This document shows, piece after piece, positions 10,206 to 20,668 of a stretch of 64,000 nt of DNA. Within the stretch, counting starts at the first letter, position 1, and every line of letters starts with the position of its first letter. Under the pieces are notes generated by a model. The model ran no database searches. It was not told where the DNA came from and worked only from the letters and a program-made list of their open reading frames with translations. Made by a program: the position numbers and the translations under genes. The DNA comes from Amanita rubescens. Lineage: Eukaryota > Basidiomycota > Agaricomycetes > Agaricales > Amanitaceae. Where the stretch lies: contig WION01000196.1 of assembly GCA_015039365.1 (NCBI GenBank), positions 39,384-103,383 on the forward strand. The letters run 5' to 3'.

Positions 10206-12097
10206 TCATAATTCCCCGGAACATACTCCCTCAACCCAACTCGGGTCGCTACGAACGGTTGTCAGGTTCTCGTATCCCGTGTTTTTTATTAGGACGACGT
10301 CTTCGATACGGATCCCGCCGACAGCTTCATACCTCTTTAGAACCTCGTGATCAATGTGACGGGATTCTCTAATTGGTGCAAGCAAGTGAGGCGAGAAATA
10401 GATCCCTGGTTCGACAGTCTGATGGGGGTTCAGTTGGAAACAATACTCGGGAATCAGTGTATCCTGCTTACCACCACCATCCCTGCTTGGAGGGGAAGTC
10501 GTAGCCTGAGGTACGTGAAGAAACTCTCGTGTGAAATGGGGAACTTGGGTATAGTGGGATTATTCTGCGGCTGACTAGCTCCAGGAACGTCGTGCACGTC
10601 CATGCCCAGGGAGTGACCAACGCCATGAGGGAAGAAAGCGGAACTGACGCCGGATGCCAAGATGGCTTCTTCCGAATTCCAAGAACCAGATCCGGGAGAA
10701 TTAGGGGTCTTAAAGATGCCAAGCCTTTGGAATCCTTTGACGAGCATGCGATGGCAAGTTAGCTGTACTTCGTCCCAGTGCAGACTAGCCCGAATAATAT
10801 CGAATGATGCCTAATATCACAACGTGAAGCATGTTCCGTTACGACGAAAGCATATATGCTCACCTTTTGCATCTCGAGTACCAACTCATAGATCGCACGA
10901 GCTTCCGGGGAAAATTTCCCGCCATTTCCGACTGGCATCGTACGAGTAATATCAGAGGCGTAACAGTTCCATTCGCAGCCCGCGTCAATAAGCAAAACTT
11001 GAGGCAGCAGTTGTCTATCGCCACCATGTGCGAGCTCGTCCGCGTTGTGATGGTCATGCGGCTTTACTGGGCCCCATGCAAATTCGCGATCATTGCAACA
11101 GTAATGAAGGGTAGATGCACGAGTTGATGCGGCGACAATGGGCAGATAGGCTTGGTGCACAGCCCTAACGGTAACGAAATATCTGAGACGGATATAATAG
11201 TGGATCATATGGCGCGCTCACCCTTCTCTCCTGCATGATGCAACAAACACGGCCTCCGCTTCGGCTTCCTTCTCGATCAGCCATTCGCCTGGGAGTAGCG
11301 GCCTGTCCACCCCGGCACCAGGACCTCTTTCAATCTTTCCCTTGACAGCTTTGCCGAGCACGCGCATCACGACTTCGTGTGCTCTTGAACTAATTTGATT
11401 CGCGTGTTTGATCAGACTGATTTCATCTTGGTCCTTGATTAGCCTAGTGCACTGGAGTGCGGTGAGAAGGTACATGTCCGTAATCCCAAAGTCGGACCCT
11501 TTTTGTGATTTGAGAATAGGCTGAAGATATTCTTCGGGAAGATGCGGGAATTGCGGCATATCCCTTGGAAGTGTATGGACAAGGGCATCGGGCAGAGCTT
11601 TAATCAGCGCCTCGAACGTGGAAAGGAGTGAGCTCGTGTGTTTCACGGAAGTCACATCGTAAGTATTTGCTGCTTCTTCGAGTGAAGGCGGTGGCACGGA
11701 CCACATGAGGTCAACGAGCCCCGCCTTGGGTATGAATAAATCTAACGTGGGTTTATCCTCTCCCGGCCGGTACGCGGCTATCAGGTAAGATGATGGGACG
11801 TGGCATCCTGTGAGGTAGAAAAAATTAGATTCCTGGCGAAATAGCAATTCGCGATCTGTATCGTTTCGAAAACCGGTGACTTCCGCGGTGAGGATAATGA
11901 TTTGAGGCTAGGGAAAGAAATCGTGTCATCATGACGGGCTGTGTGCATGCTGGCAGCTATAACGCACCTTGGACCGTTCGCCGCTCGGGAGGATTTGTCT
12001 TAATGTGTCAAATGTCCTGAAGACATGGTTGCGTGCTAAGAGAGTTCAGTCAGTCGGGGGACCTGGAGATGTTAAGAGATTGACCTGGGTAAACCAT
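10206..12097 (-). CDS. M24 metallopeptidase, Xaa-Pro aminopeptidase/dipeptidase family
   Basis: Multi-exon gene of about 500 residues. Exon 1 is tiny (ATG plus a few codons, MVYPA), then RNHVFRTFDTLRQILPSG. The N-terminal creatinase-like domain contains LLFRQESNFFYLTGCHVPSS. The catalytic pita-bread fold shows the five metal ligands in order: Asp in VLLIDAGCEWN, Asp in YASDITRTMP, His in FFPHGVGHSLGMDVHD, Glu in TVEPGIYFS and Glu in GGIRIEDVVL. All are intact, so an active dinuclear enzyme removing or cleaving N-terminal X-Pro is expected. The family includes prolidase (cytosolic) and Icp55 (mitochondrial); without a strong targeting peptide I cannot separate them. It is divergent from Rrp42 across 59 bp. 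Confidence 0.88.
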
Positions 12098-12156
12098 GGT
12101 TGTGTGTGAGTGAGCGGTCAGATAAGATTCTGGAATCTGGATCTCACCTGACTTTC
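12098..12156. promoter_or_regulatory. 59-bp bidirectional promoter with inverted repeat
   Basis: Start codons of the M24 peptidase (12097, minus) and RRP42 (12157, plus) are 59 bp apart. Between them is an inverted repeat, AGATTC tg GAATCT (12125-12138), whose core TTCTGGAA also resembles two heat-shock-element units, and an adjacent GATAAG. Function is inferred from position. Confidence 0.45.
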
Positions 12157-13320
12157 ATGGCATCAAGCTTAATATCACTCTCAAAGGCTGAAAAATCATT
12201 TATTCAAGCTGGTATACTCTCTAATCCGCCACTTCGAGCGGATGGGCGTTCTTTAAAAGTCTACAGGAACGTAGAACTCGAAACGGGAGTTGCGCCGCTC
12301 GCAAACGGCAGCGCAAGAATTAGGGTTGGAAGGGAAGGAGAAAACACAGGAGGCGGAACAGAAGTCATTGCCGCATCAAAACTAGAAGTAGAAAATTTGG
12401 ATGAGGACGGCGTTGAGGGCGGCAGAATGATCTGCACGGTATCCTGGTTAGTTCCTTCGCAAGGTTCCTCTCAGGCAAACTTGTAGATGAAACTAGTTCT
12501 CCCGCTGCCTACCCCCAGCTCTCATCAAATGCTCTTGATGACTTGCAGCAAGATATGTCCATTACGCTCCACCAAATACTCGCTAACCGAACATTACACC
12601 CCAAGAACCTTCGTATACTACGCGGGAAAAAGTCATGGCTGTTGCATCTTGACATAGCGGTTCTCTCGGATGCAGGAAACATATATGACGTCATGTTTAT
12701 GGCGGCGAGGGCTGCGCTGTGGGACACCAAGGTGCCAAGAACAAGAGGTGTAGAATATAAAGCGCCAAAAGGAGGAAAGGGCACTGTAGGATCTGACGCA
12801 ATGGAAGTTGATGAGACCGTCAGCGGATTCGACACGCGCCAGCTTGCTAAAGCTACAGATTTTGAATTGCATGATTATTGGGATGAAGGGGAGGTGCTTG
12901 ATGGGAGAGAACGGTGGCCTGTGTGCGTCACGCTGAACTTGGTATGTATTTTGGTTTTACATACTTCCTGTGCGTTGAGAAGGAGTAGGTTCCTCCTGCC
13001 CACTTTTTGGACGCAACATTACCAGAGGAAGCCGCTACGCCGCTTCAATCACTTCTTATATTTTCATTTCCTTCATCATCGGCGTCAATACTCCAAGGAA
13101 TACGAATGCTTGGACCAGGAGAGCTAGATCTCCAAACTACACAAGTGCTTATGCAGGTATTCCCAAGTTATTATTTATATACCGGTTCTCGATGATGATA
13201 CTTCATCAGGAAGGTGAAAAATACGCTCGGGAGCTGTTTGCTTCTGTTGATGCCAAACTCAAGGAGGAAGACCTGAGGAGGAATCAAAAGGCGTATGCCA
13301 AATTTACAAAAGCACGGTGA
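12157..13320 (+). CDS. RRP42: Exosome complex component Rrp42 (RNase PH fold)
   Basis: Five exons give about 320 residues. Start MASSLISLSKAEKSFIQAGI leads to LRADGRSLKVYRNVELETGV and APLANGSARIRVG, the conserved RNase PH entry of Rrp42/EXOSC7. A 53-nt intron joins RMICTVSC to SPAAYPQLSSNALDDLQ. The core LRILRGKKSWLLHLDIAVLS, then GNIYDVMFMAARAALWDTKV, is diagnostic. Rrp42 is one of six catalytically inactive RNase PH-like subunits forming the exosome ring that threads RNA to Rrp44 and Rrp6. The last exon ends KAYAKFTKAR-stop. An insertion (TEVIAASKLEVENLDEDGVE) is longer than in yeast but falls in a known variable loop. Confidence 0.9.
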
Positions 13321-13858
13321 AAAACATGTAACCTTAGTCATTGGAATGAAGCACCGGCTGTCATCTGTCTATAAGTATTATAGTCAAGTTTCACCGTGGA
13401 TGTATCAAGGCTGTGTCCTTTTTAAGTTTCATTGTATTTGGCTGTTCAGGCGGTGATCGGTTGATCGGTCCGCACGCATTACCAACTGTTACCGACCAGT
13501 ACATACCGCTACGTCGCGCTCAGCGATGAGCGCATAAAATGCAGCTCTGGTGTTGGATTGCCGAGTGAGAATGAGAATTATCTAGCATGGGAGCAAGTGC
13601 CTACATGTGCCTATGCACAGCATATTCTTGATGACCCTGTTTCAGTCACATCAGATAGGTTGCTAAGGTCACCTCAGCGTCATTACGCTATTATATGAAT
13701 TAAGTCTTCGTGGGCGTGGCATCTGATTGTTATTCTTACCCGTCAAAAGGCCGAACGTCTCTCTGCTCTCCCCCCGTCACCGGTGACCACCTACAGTCTG
13801 GTACTGTAAGAGCGCTCTTTCGTTCATCTTACGACGCTCCTCTTCGTTCTCTATCGAT
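13321..13858. other. Intergenic spacer upstream of the proline-rich gene
   Basis: No gene is visible. The stretch probably holds the RRP42 terminator and the promoter of the gene starting at 13859; the last 100 bp are pyrimidine-rich, as fungal promoters often are. Confidence 0.4.
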
Positions 13859-15064
13859 ATGGTTAGAAAACATCACCTCGAATTGGACAACTTGGATTCT
13901 CCCCTCGTTTCCCCCAGTCCCTTGACATCCGTGGGCGGTATACCTGGCAGCGCCATTGCAGAGAAAATTTTCAATGACCCTGATTCGTGGGATAACCCTC
14001 TGGAGCACCAGCTCGATGCCAGCGACCTGGAGATGGCCTGGTTGGCAGAGGAGGTCGAGAAGCTGAAAAGACTCTCGATGGACGCAAACGAGCGGGAGAT
14101 TGTTCTGTCTATGGAGCAGAATGACCTAATACTCCGTGCGTTTCCTGATCACTACAAGGTTGCGCCGTTGCACGATGGCGTGGAGACTTTTGAAGGCTAT
14201 AGCCTGGTTTATGAGGGGATCCAGCAGGATGTAACAGGACCTCTTCATATCTCGCCACAGACGGGAACAGGAAAGAAGGGCGACATGCCAGATGGTTTTA
14301 CGAAGATTTGGCAGGCGAAGGGTTTACGACCGCCACCATCCCCTCTCAGCTTCTCTCCACCCTCATCATCAGACAGTTCCGTGGGATTCGAGATCCAATT
14401 GCATGGACCATCGCCCACGGAGGTGACGCCCCCTCCCAAGGTTGCTTCAGCCTCGACGACATGGAGTTTCCTGGAGTGGTACGGAATTCATCCGGAATCC
14501 CCCGGCAAACCACAAGTCAAATCTGCGGTCATCCAACAAAGAAAACCGCGGCCGCGGGGCATCCTGCAAGGCTCAACAACGCCATCGATTCCAGCCATTT
14601 CCCGGCCGCCCACATCCCCGCCCAAAGTTCCCCTTCCCCCAATTCCGACACAGTCGGCGAGAATACCGGCCGCTGACCGTCCCTCGTCAGCCGTTCGTCG
14701 ATTACCTGCCGTACCACCCTCATCTGAAGCACCTAAGACGGGCGTGCCATTCCCAAGCATCTCAACATCCCTTCGCCCGTCTCTAGCGCCATCCATCAAT
14801 GTACGACGCCCATCTGAGCCTACGCAGGCCACGCAGTCAGCTAGGCCGCCCATGCAGCGTCGACCATCAGAACCATGGTCAACATTACCATCCGATACAA
14901 CCTCCTTTTCATTGCGAGCACTTGCCATCCGTTCACCACCACCGGCAGGACCTCGTCCAAAGGGCTTTGCTCAGCGCGAGCGGGAGTCTTCTCATTCGAG
15001 CAGAGCATCAAGCCGAAGTCCGCCCCGGACGTTGGCACCGCGTCCTCCAGCATTGAATCTTTGA
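13859..15064 (+). CDS. Proline-rich disordered protein with N-terminal coiled coil
   Basis: A single open frame of 401 residues with a good start (atATGG) and stop at 15062-15064. Residues about 60-100 (LEMAWLAEEVEKLKRLSMDA, NEREIVLSMEQNDLILRAFP) are helical with coiled-coil character. From about residue 170 on, the protein is Pro/Ser-rich with many PxxP motifs (TSPPKVPLPPIPTQSA; SPPPAGPRPKGF) and repeated RRPSEP blocks (two copies), typical of SH3 ligands or scaffold tails. No enzymatic domain is present. Base composition matches the neighbours. It is probably a lineage-restricted protein; a cytoskeletal or polarity role would be only a guess. Confidence 0.62.
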   Translation: MVRKHHLELDNLDSPLVSPSPLTSVGGIPGSAIAEKIFNDPDSWDNPLEHQLDASDLEMAWLAEEVEKLKRLSMDANEREIVLSMEQNDLILRAFPDHYKVAPLHDGVETFEGYSLVYEGIQQDVTGPLHISPQTGTGKKGDMPDGFTKIWQAKGLRPPPSPLSFSPPSSSDSSVGFEIQLHGPSPTEVTPPPKVASASTTWSFLEWYGIHPESPGKPQVKSAVIQQRKPRPRGILQGSTTPSIPAISRPPTSPPKVPLPPIPTQSARIPAADRPSSAVRRLPAVPPSSEAPKTGVPFPSISTSLRPSLAPSINVRRPSEPTQATQSARPPMQRRPSEPWSTLPSDTTSFSLRALAIRSPPPAGPRPKGFAQRERESSHSSRASSRSPPRTLAPRPPALNL

Positions 15065-15815
15065 TTTGACGAATCCCTTCTTATTATGGTGTTGTTGTAG
15101 GATGACTGTTCTTCATATGTCACTTCTTCGTCGTTCGTTCTTATCGATTATCTTATCAGTTTAACACAACTGCCGTCATGTAATTCGAGCACTTTCTTTC
15201 ATTGTAAACCACACACGCATGTTTTTTAACGGACTTTTGTGCGCAAGTATTAATACACAATTAGGTCGCACATAATTAATTATGGCTTTTTCTGATTCTG
15301 TAGATAAACCGTATTGGTTCAGCGCTTCTCAACCATCAATTAATGACGTAGATCGAGGTGCAAACGGGATGATTGGAAATATTCTGTCACCCAATCGTGG
15401 CGTCCACAGCGCGACAAGAGCTTTACGGCGACGCAGCACATTCGGTGTCACTCGTGAGTCGTTGCCACATACTTCTGCAGCACGAAACTTTGGATCTGGG
15501 TGCATCCAGGACTCCTCTGCCACCTGAAACGTTAATGTTCCATGCAAATGTCGCTGCTTTCATCGTCATCAACATTATTTTGTAAAATATGTCAATATCA
15601 ACAAGTCGGAAAACGACCAAGAACACTGTCGTTGTGGACATATGAATGCCTTTCAACACTCGAATCCGATTCCGGATCATCAAAATCGTCATTGCAATAT
15701 AAACAGCATTCCAACATTATTCAATGATCGATCCCTTCTCCTCCCCAACCCGGTGAGGTCGATGTATTACTAATATAATCGACATCACATTACTCTACTT
15801 ATCTAAGACATCTCA
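15065..15815. other. Spacer before the satellite array
   Basis: One 81-codon frame (15282-15527) has no splice context or family match, and I do not call it. The sequence grades into the array at 15816 with no terminal inverted repeat or target-site duplication that I can see. Confidence 0.4.
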
Positions 15816-16860
15816 CGAGGCAAAGCCTCGCCTGCCCTTCGGGCAGGGGGGGTCGCCCCTTCGGGGCTCCTCACCGATAAGTCATCTGGCCTGTGGCCAG
15901 CTGAGGGTCGCCCCTAGCGGGGCTCCTCACTGATAAATCATCTGGCCTGCAGCCAGCTGAGGGTCACCCCTAGACAGATAAGTGTGGGCATGTTAGCTCT
16001 GTTAGCCTGTTGTCAAACTGTGTTACTACACCCCTTCGCTGCGCTGCGGGGTGTGGGCGCTATATGCACAACATTTCCGTGTGAGGTGTGGGGACAGAAT
16101 AGCCATATTTGAGATTTTAGTTTGATTTTTAAGCACTGTATTGATATCTAGCATTTTACATAAATTTTGCTGATTTTTATTATTATTATTTGGTGGAGGG
16201 AGGGAGGGAAAGAGGAGGGCAAGCAAGGGATCACACGAAATGTGCTTAAGTAATGCTTACATGAATTATTATGTCAGGATTATGTCAGGATTTGTCAGGA
16301 TTATGTCAGAATTTGTCAGTGCGTACCTTTCCCACCCATCGTTCCCTTCTTTATAGACGAGGCTAAAGCCTCGCCTGCCCTTCGGGCAGGGGGGGTCGCC
16401 CCTGTTGGGGCTCCTCACCGATAAGTCATCTGGCCTGCGGCCAGCTGAGGGTCGCCCCTAGCGGGGCTCCTCACTGATAAATCATCTGGCCTGCGGCCAG
16501 CTGAGGGTCACCCCTAGACAGATAGTAAGTGTGGGCATGTTAGCTCTGTTAGCCTGTTGTTGAACTGTGTTACTACACCCCTTTGCTGCGCTGCGGGGTG
16601 TGGGCGCTATATGCACAACGTTCCCGTGTGAGGTGTGGGGACAGAATAGCTTAGATGTGATAGGTGGGGGACATATTTGAGATTTTAGTTTTAGTTTTAA
16701 GCACTGTATTGATATCTAGCATTTAACATAGATTTTGCTGATTTTTATTATTATTATTTGGTGGAGGGAGGGAGGGAAAGAGGAGGGCAAGCAAGGGATC
16801 ACACAAAATGTGCTTAAGTAATATTTACATGAATTATTATGTCAGGCTTATGTCAGGATT

Positions 16861-17129
16861 AAGATAGATAAAGTGCACAAATATATGCAATTACTGTCCC
16901 AATATCACATGAGGGCGTCAGAGTATGCATCTAGTATTTTACATAGATTTTTCAGATTTTTATAAGGTGGAGGAGGGCAAGCAGAGATCAGACTGGATCA
17001 CGCAGATCACAGAATGTGCTTAAGTAATGATTATGTAAATTATTTGTCAGCTCTTAGTCATTTTAGTCAGCCTTAGTCAGAATTTGTCAGCGGGTACCTT
17101 TCTCAGGGCATTGTTCCCTTCTTTATAGA
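16861..17129. repeat. Extra half-module in long satellite unit 2
   Basis: This 269-bp insert is found only in units 2 and 3. It begins aagatagataaagtgcac and then repeats, in diverged form, the AT/G half of the unit (agtattttacatagattttt, ggtggaggagg, tgtgcttaagtaatgatta) without the GC hairpins and with the GGG runs reduced to GG. It is therefore a nested partial duplication that makes long units. Confidence 0.8.
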
Positions 17130-17632
17130 CGAGGCTAAAGCCTCACCTGCCCTTCGGGCAGGGGGGGTCGCCCCTGTCGGGGCTCCTCACCGATAAGTCA
17201 TCTGGCCTGCGGCCAGCTGAGGGTCGCCCCTAGCGGGGCTCCTCACTGATAAATCATCTGGCCTGCGGCCAGCTGAGGGTCACCCCTAGACAGATAGTAA
17301 GTGTGGGCATGTTAGCTCTGTTAGCCTGTTGTTGAACTGTGTTACTACACCCCTTTGCTGCGCTGCGGGGTGTGGGCACTATATGCACAACGTTCCCGTG
17401 TGAGGTGTGGGGACAGAATAGCTTAGATGTGATAGGTGGGGGACATATTTGAGATTTTAGTTTTAGTTTTAAGCACTGTATTGATATCTAGCATTTAACA
17501 TAGATTTTGCTGATTTTTATTATTATTATTTGGTGGAGGGAGGGAGGGAAAGAGGAGGGCAAGCAAGGGATCACACAAAATGTGCTTAAGTAATGTTTAC
17601 ATGAATTATTATGTCAGGCTTATGTCAGGATT

Positions 17633-17924
17633 AAGATAGATAAAGTGCACAAATATATGCAATTACTGTCCCAATATCACATGAGGGCGTCAGAGTATGC
17701 ATCTAGTATTTTACATAGATTTTTCAGATTTTTATAAGGTGGAGGAGGGACGGAAAGAGGAGAGCAAGCAGAGATCAGACTGGATCACGCAGATCAGAGA
17801 ATGTGCTTAAGTAATGATTACGTAAATTATTTGTCAGCTCTTAGTCATTTTAGTCAGCCTTAGTCAGAATTTGTCAGCAGGTACCTTTCTCAGGGCATCG
17901 TTCCCTTCTTTATAGATAGATAGA
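17633..17924. repeat. Extra half-module in long satellite unit 3
   Basis: Nearly identical to the module at 16861-17129, but with a few extra bases in the G-rich part (gacggaaagaggagag) and a small tagatagatag expansion at its 3' end. The shared order shows that units 2 and 3 descend from one long unit. Confidence 0.8.
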
Positions 17925-19586
17925 CGAGGCTAAAGCCTCGCCTGCCCTTCGGGCAGGGGGGGTCGCCCCTGTCGGGGCTCCTCACCGATAAGTCATCTGG
18001 CCTGTGGCCAGCTGAGGGTCACCCCTAGCGGGGCTCCTCACTGATAAATCATCTGGCCTGCGGCCAGCTGAGGGTCACCCCTAGACAGATAGTAAGTGTG
18101 GGCATGTTAGCTCTGTTAGCCTGTTGTTGAACTGTGTTACTACACCCCTTCGCTGCGCTGCGGGGTGTGGGCGCTATATGCACAACGTTCCCGTGTGAGG
18201 TGTGGGGACAGAATAGCTTAGATGTAATAGGTGGGGGACATATTTGAGATTTTAGTTTTAGTTTTAAGCACTGTATTGATATCTAGCATTTTACATAAAT
18301 TTTGCTGATTTTTATTATTATTATTTGGTGGAGGGAGGGAGGGAAAGAGGAGGGCAAGCAAGGGATCACACGAAATGTGCTTAAGTAATGCTTACATAAA
18401 TAATTTGTCAGCGATTAGTCAAGATTAGTCAGCTGAGTCAGTGGGTGCCTTTCTCAGGCCATTGTTCCCTTCTTTATAGACGAGGCAAAGCCTCGCCTGC
18501 CCTTCGGGCAGGGGGGGTCGCCCCTTCGGGGCTCCTCACTGATAAGTCATCTGGCCTGTGGCCAGCTGAGGGTCGCCCCTAGCGGGGCTCCTCACTGATA
18601 AATCATCTGGCCTGCGGCCAGCTGAGGGGGTCACCCCTAGACAGATAAGTGTGGGCATGTTAGCTCTGTTAGCCTGTTGAACTGTGTTACTACACCCCTT
18701 CGCTGCGCTGCGGGGTGTGGGCGCTATATGCACAACGTTTCCATGTGAGGTGTGGGGACAGAATAGCCATATTTGAGATTTTAGTTTGATTTTTAAGCAC
18801 TGTATTGATATCTAGCATTTTACATAAATTTTGCTGATTTTTATTATTATTATTTGGTGGAGGGAGGGAGGGAAAGAGGAGGGCAAGCAAGGGATCGCAC
18901 TGGATCACACAGAATGTGCTTAAGTAATGATTACGTAAATTATTAGTCAGAATTAGTCAGCGCTTTGTCAGCTGAGTCAGCGCGTGCCTGTTCCCACCCA
19001 TCGTTCCCTTCTTTATAGACGAGGCTAAAGCCTCGCCTGCCCTTTGGGCAGGGGGGGTCGCCCCTGTCGGGGCTCCTCACCGATAAGTCATCTGGCCTGT
19101 GGCCAGCTGAGGGTCGCCCCTAGCGGGGCTCCTCACTGATAAATCATCTGGCCTGCGGCCAGCTGAGGGTCACCCCTAGACAGATAGTAAGTGTGGGCAT
19201 GTTAGCTCTGTTAGCCTGTTGTTGAACTGTGTTACTACACCCCTTTGCTGCGCTGCGGGGTGTGGGCGCTATATGCACAACGTTCCCGTGTGAGGTGTGG
19301 GGACAGAATAGCTTAGATGTAATAGGTGGGGGACATATTTGAGATTTTAGTTTGAGTTTTAAGCACTGTATTGATATCTAACATTTTACATAGATTTTGC
19401 TGAATTTTATTATTATTATTTGGTGGAGGGAGGGAGGGAAAGAGGAGGGCAAGCAAAGGGATCACACGAAATGTGCTTAAGTAATGCTTACATAAATAAT
19501 TTGTCAGCGATTAGTCAAGATTAGTCAGCTGAGTCAGCCCGTGCCTGTTCCCACCCATCGTTCCCTTCTTTATAGATTATAGATAA

Positions 19587-20117
19587 TCATTATCTATCAC
19601 GGGCACAATCGCCCCCATTACTCACCAACTACACTATCAGAATACGAGCTGGGACCCTCTTGTTCGCTGGAGGGCGGGGCATCCCCCTTTACCCTTGGCG
19701 AGTACATTCTTGTCAGGATCCCCCAAGAGATTAAGGTAGATGGATATGTTGACAACGAAGCGACCGCCCGCGGAACGGATCTCCCACCTACTTCCAATGG
19801 AACAAGTCATCAGCACTTCGCATTCATCCGTCAAACGTATCTCAAGCCGGATGATTCTTGGATACTTGAAGTCTACCCTGTATTTTCCTTCACCAGGAGC
19901 GGCGGAGCTGTTCAAAGTTACAGACAACTGACCGACGCTGGTAAAGCAGCACTTCTCCCACTCCCAAATTTGTCATTGCGACACCCTACGCCCGCTCCTT
20001 TTGGAACACCGCTTAATTTCGGAACCTGGTCAACCTTTAGAGATTCATTCCTTCTTGTCATTCCTATTCGGTTCGAAATGCAGAGGCAGAGACCGGCGAG
20101 TCTTTCATTTGATCACT
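19587..20117 (+). CDS. Orphan open stretch abutting the satellite, no start codon
   Basis: A single frame without an early ATG stays open from about 19590 to TGA near 20115-20117, about 170 codons. It reads naturally (SEYELGPSCSLEGGASPFTL; EIKVDGYVDNEATARGTDLP; DDSWILEVYPVFSFTRSGGA; RFEMQRQRPASLSFDH). It starts right after the last satellite unit, whose end (ttcccttctttatag) is shaped like a splice acceptor. It could be the 3' exon of a gene split by the array, a truncated pseudogene, or chance. I recognise no family. Confidence 0.35.
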
Positions 20118-20155
20118 GACAGTTTTTTGATTGCTGTTGAATCCAGTTTAAACGA

Positions 20156-20668
20156 ATGATCCCTCCTCTTGTCATGTCTGCCCTGGACTTGGCCCGCATT
20201 GATCGATACCGAGGATACATACTCTCTAACATACAGACCCACATTCATGGCAACCAATCCCATCCTCCTCCCAATGGTGGGAGCGGAGATGATCAAAGAA
20301 GTTCTCATGATCAGCATGGACGAACTGGAGATGGAGGTGGACCGGCGGCTTCCAGAACAACATCGGCAACCAGTCCCCCGACCATTATCGGTGATGGGGG
20401 GGGAGAGAATGTAGACGGGGCGGAGCCAAAAAAATATTCCGTCAACTCGTTCCACGGTCTCCTAGTTCTCGAAGGCGTCGATGAGGATGCAGAGGATGCT
20501 GATGCGACCATGCGAGATGAACTCATCTTGATGGCGCGCTGCAGTCCAATATGGGAGGAAGAGCTCAGAAGATACTTAGAAAGAGAGGACAGGGAGAGAA
20601 AACAAATGCAGAAGGAGCGTGCGGAGAGATTGGCCCGCTGGCGTGAAGGCATACCTGAAGGCTATTAA
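20156..20668 (+). CDS. Hypothetical protein with charged C-terminal helix
   Basis: A 170-residue frame starts MIPPLVMSALDLARIDRYRG and ends PEGY-stop. The middle is Gly/Asp/Ser-rich and disordered (HPPPNGGSGDDQRSSHDQHG), followed by ELILMARCSPIWEEELRRYL and a strongly charged helix (EREDRERKQMQKERAERLAR) of coiled-coil type. It lies about 40 bp after the orphan stretch at 19587-20117; an acceptor-like ttgaatccag near 20147 raises the option that both are exons of one gene. No family recognised. Confidence 0.4.
   Translation: MIPPLVMSALDLARIDRYRGYILSNIQTHIHGNQSHPPPNGGSGDDQRSSHDQHGRTGDGGGPAASRTTSATSPPTIIGDGGGENVDGAEPKKYSVNSFHGLLVLEGVDEDAEDADATMRDELILMARCSPIWEEELRRYLEREDRERKQMQKERAERLARWREGIPEGY

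Larger units (their letters stand above)
15816..19579. repeat. Six-unit tandem satellite rich in GC hairpins and G-runs
   Basis: Six head-to-tail units begin at 15816, 16358, 17130, 17925, 18481 and 19020. Spacings are 542, 772, 795, 556 and 539 bp. Each begins with a hairpin cgaggc-(t)aaa-gcctcg, then CCTGCCC-TTC-GGGCAGG, then GCCCC/GGGGC, two CTGGCC-TGC-GGCCAG copies separated by GCCCCTAGCGGGGC, and a 7-bp ACACCCC/GGGGTGT arm pair with a GC-rich loop. A second half follows: AT-rich (TTATTATTATTATT), then a block of GGGA repeats, then TGTGCTTAAGTAAT and a cluster of TTxGTCAG words. No transposase, reverse transcriptase, terminal repeats or target duplication is seen, so it looks like a satellite rather than a mobile element. 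Open frames in it are recurrences of the repeat itself. Confidence 0.9.

Noticed and set aside
15282..15727. Frames just left of the satellite
   Set aside because: Overlapping frames on both strands with no recognisable protein features.
16026..16226. Minus-strand frame inside the satellite (MLALLFPSLPPPNNNNKNQQ...) that recurs at 18690-18908
   Set aside because: It recurs only because the repeat recurs; length and end vary between units and the composition follows the AT/G-rich DNA.
15816..19579. CRISPR array or ribosomal spacer
   Set aside because: Units are hundreds of bases long, without short repeats separated by unique spacers, and no rRNA or 5S sequence flanks them.
15816..19579. Transposon or Helitron with terminal repeats
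   Set aside because: No transposase, helicase or reverse transcriptase frame, no terminal inverted repeat and no target-site duplication was found at either edge.
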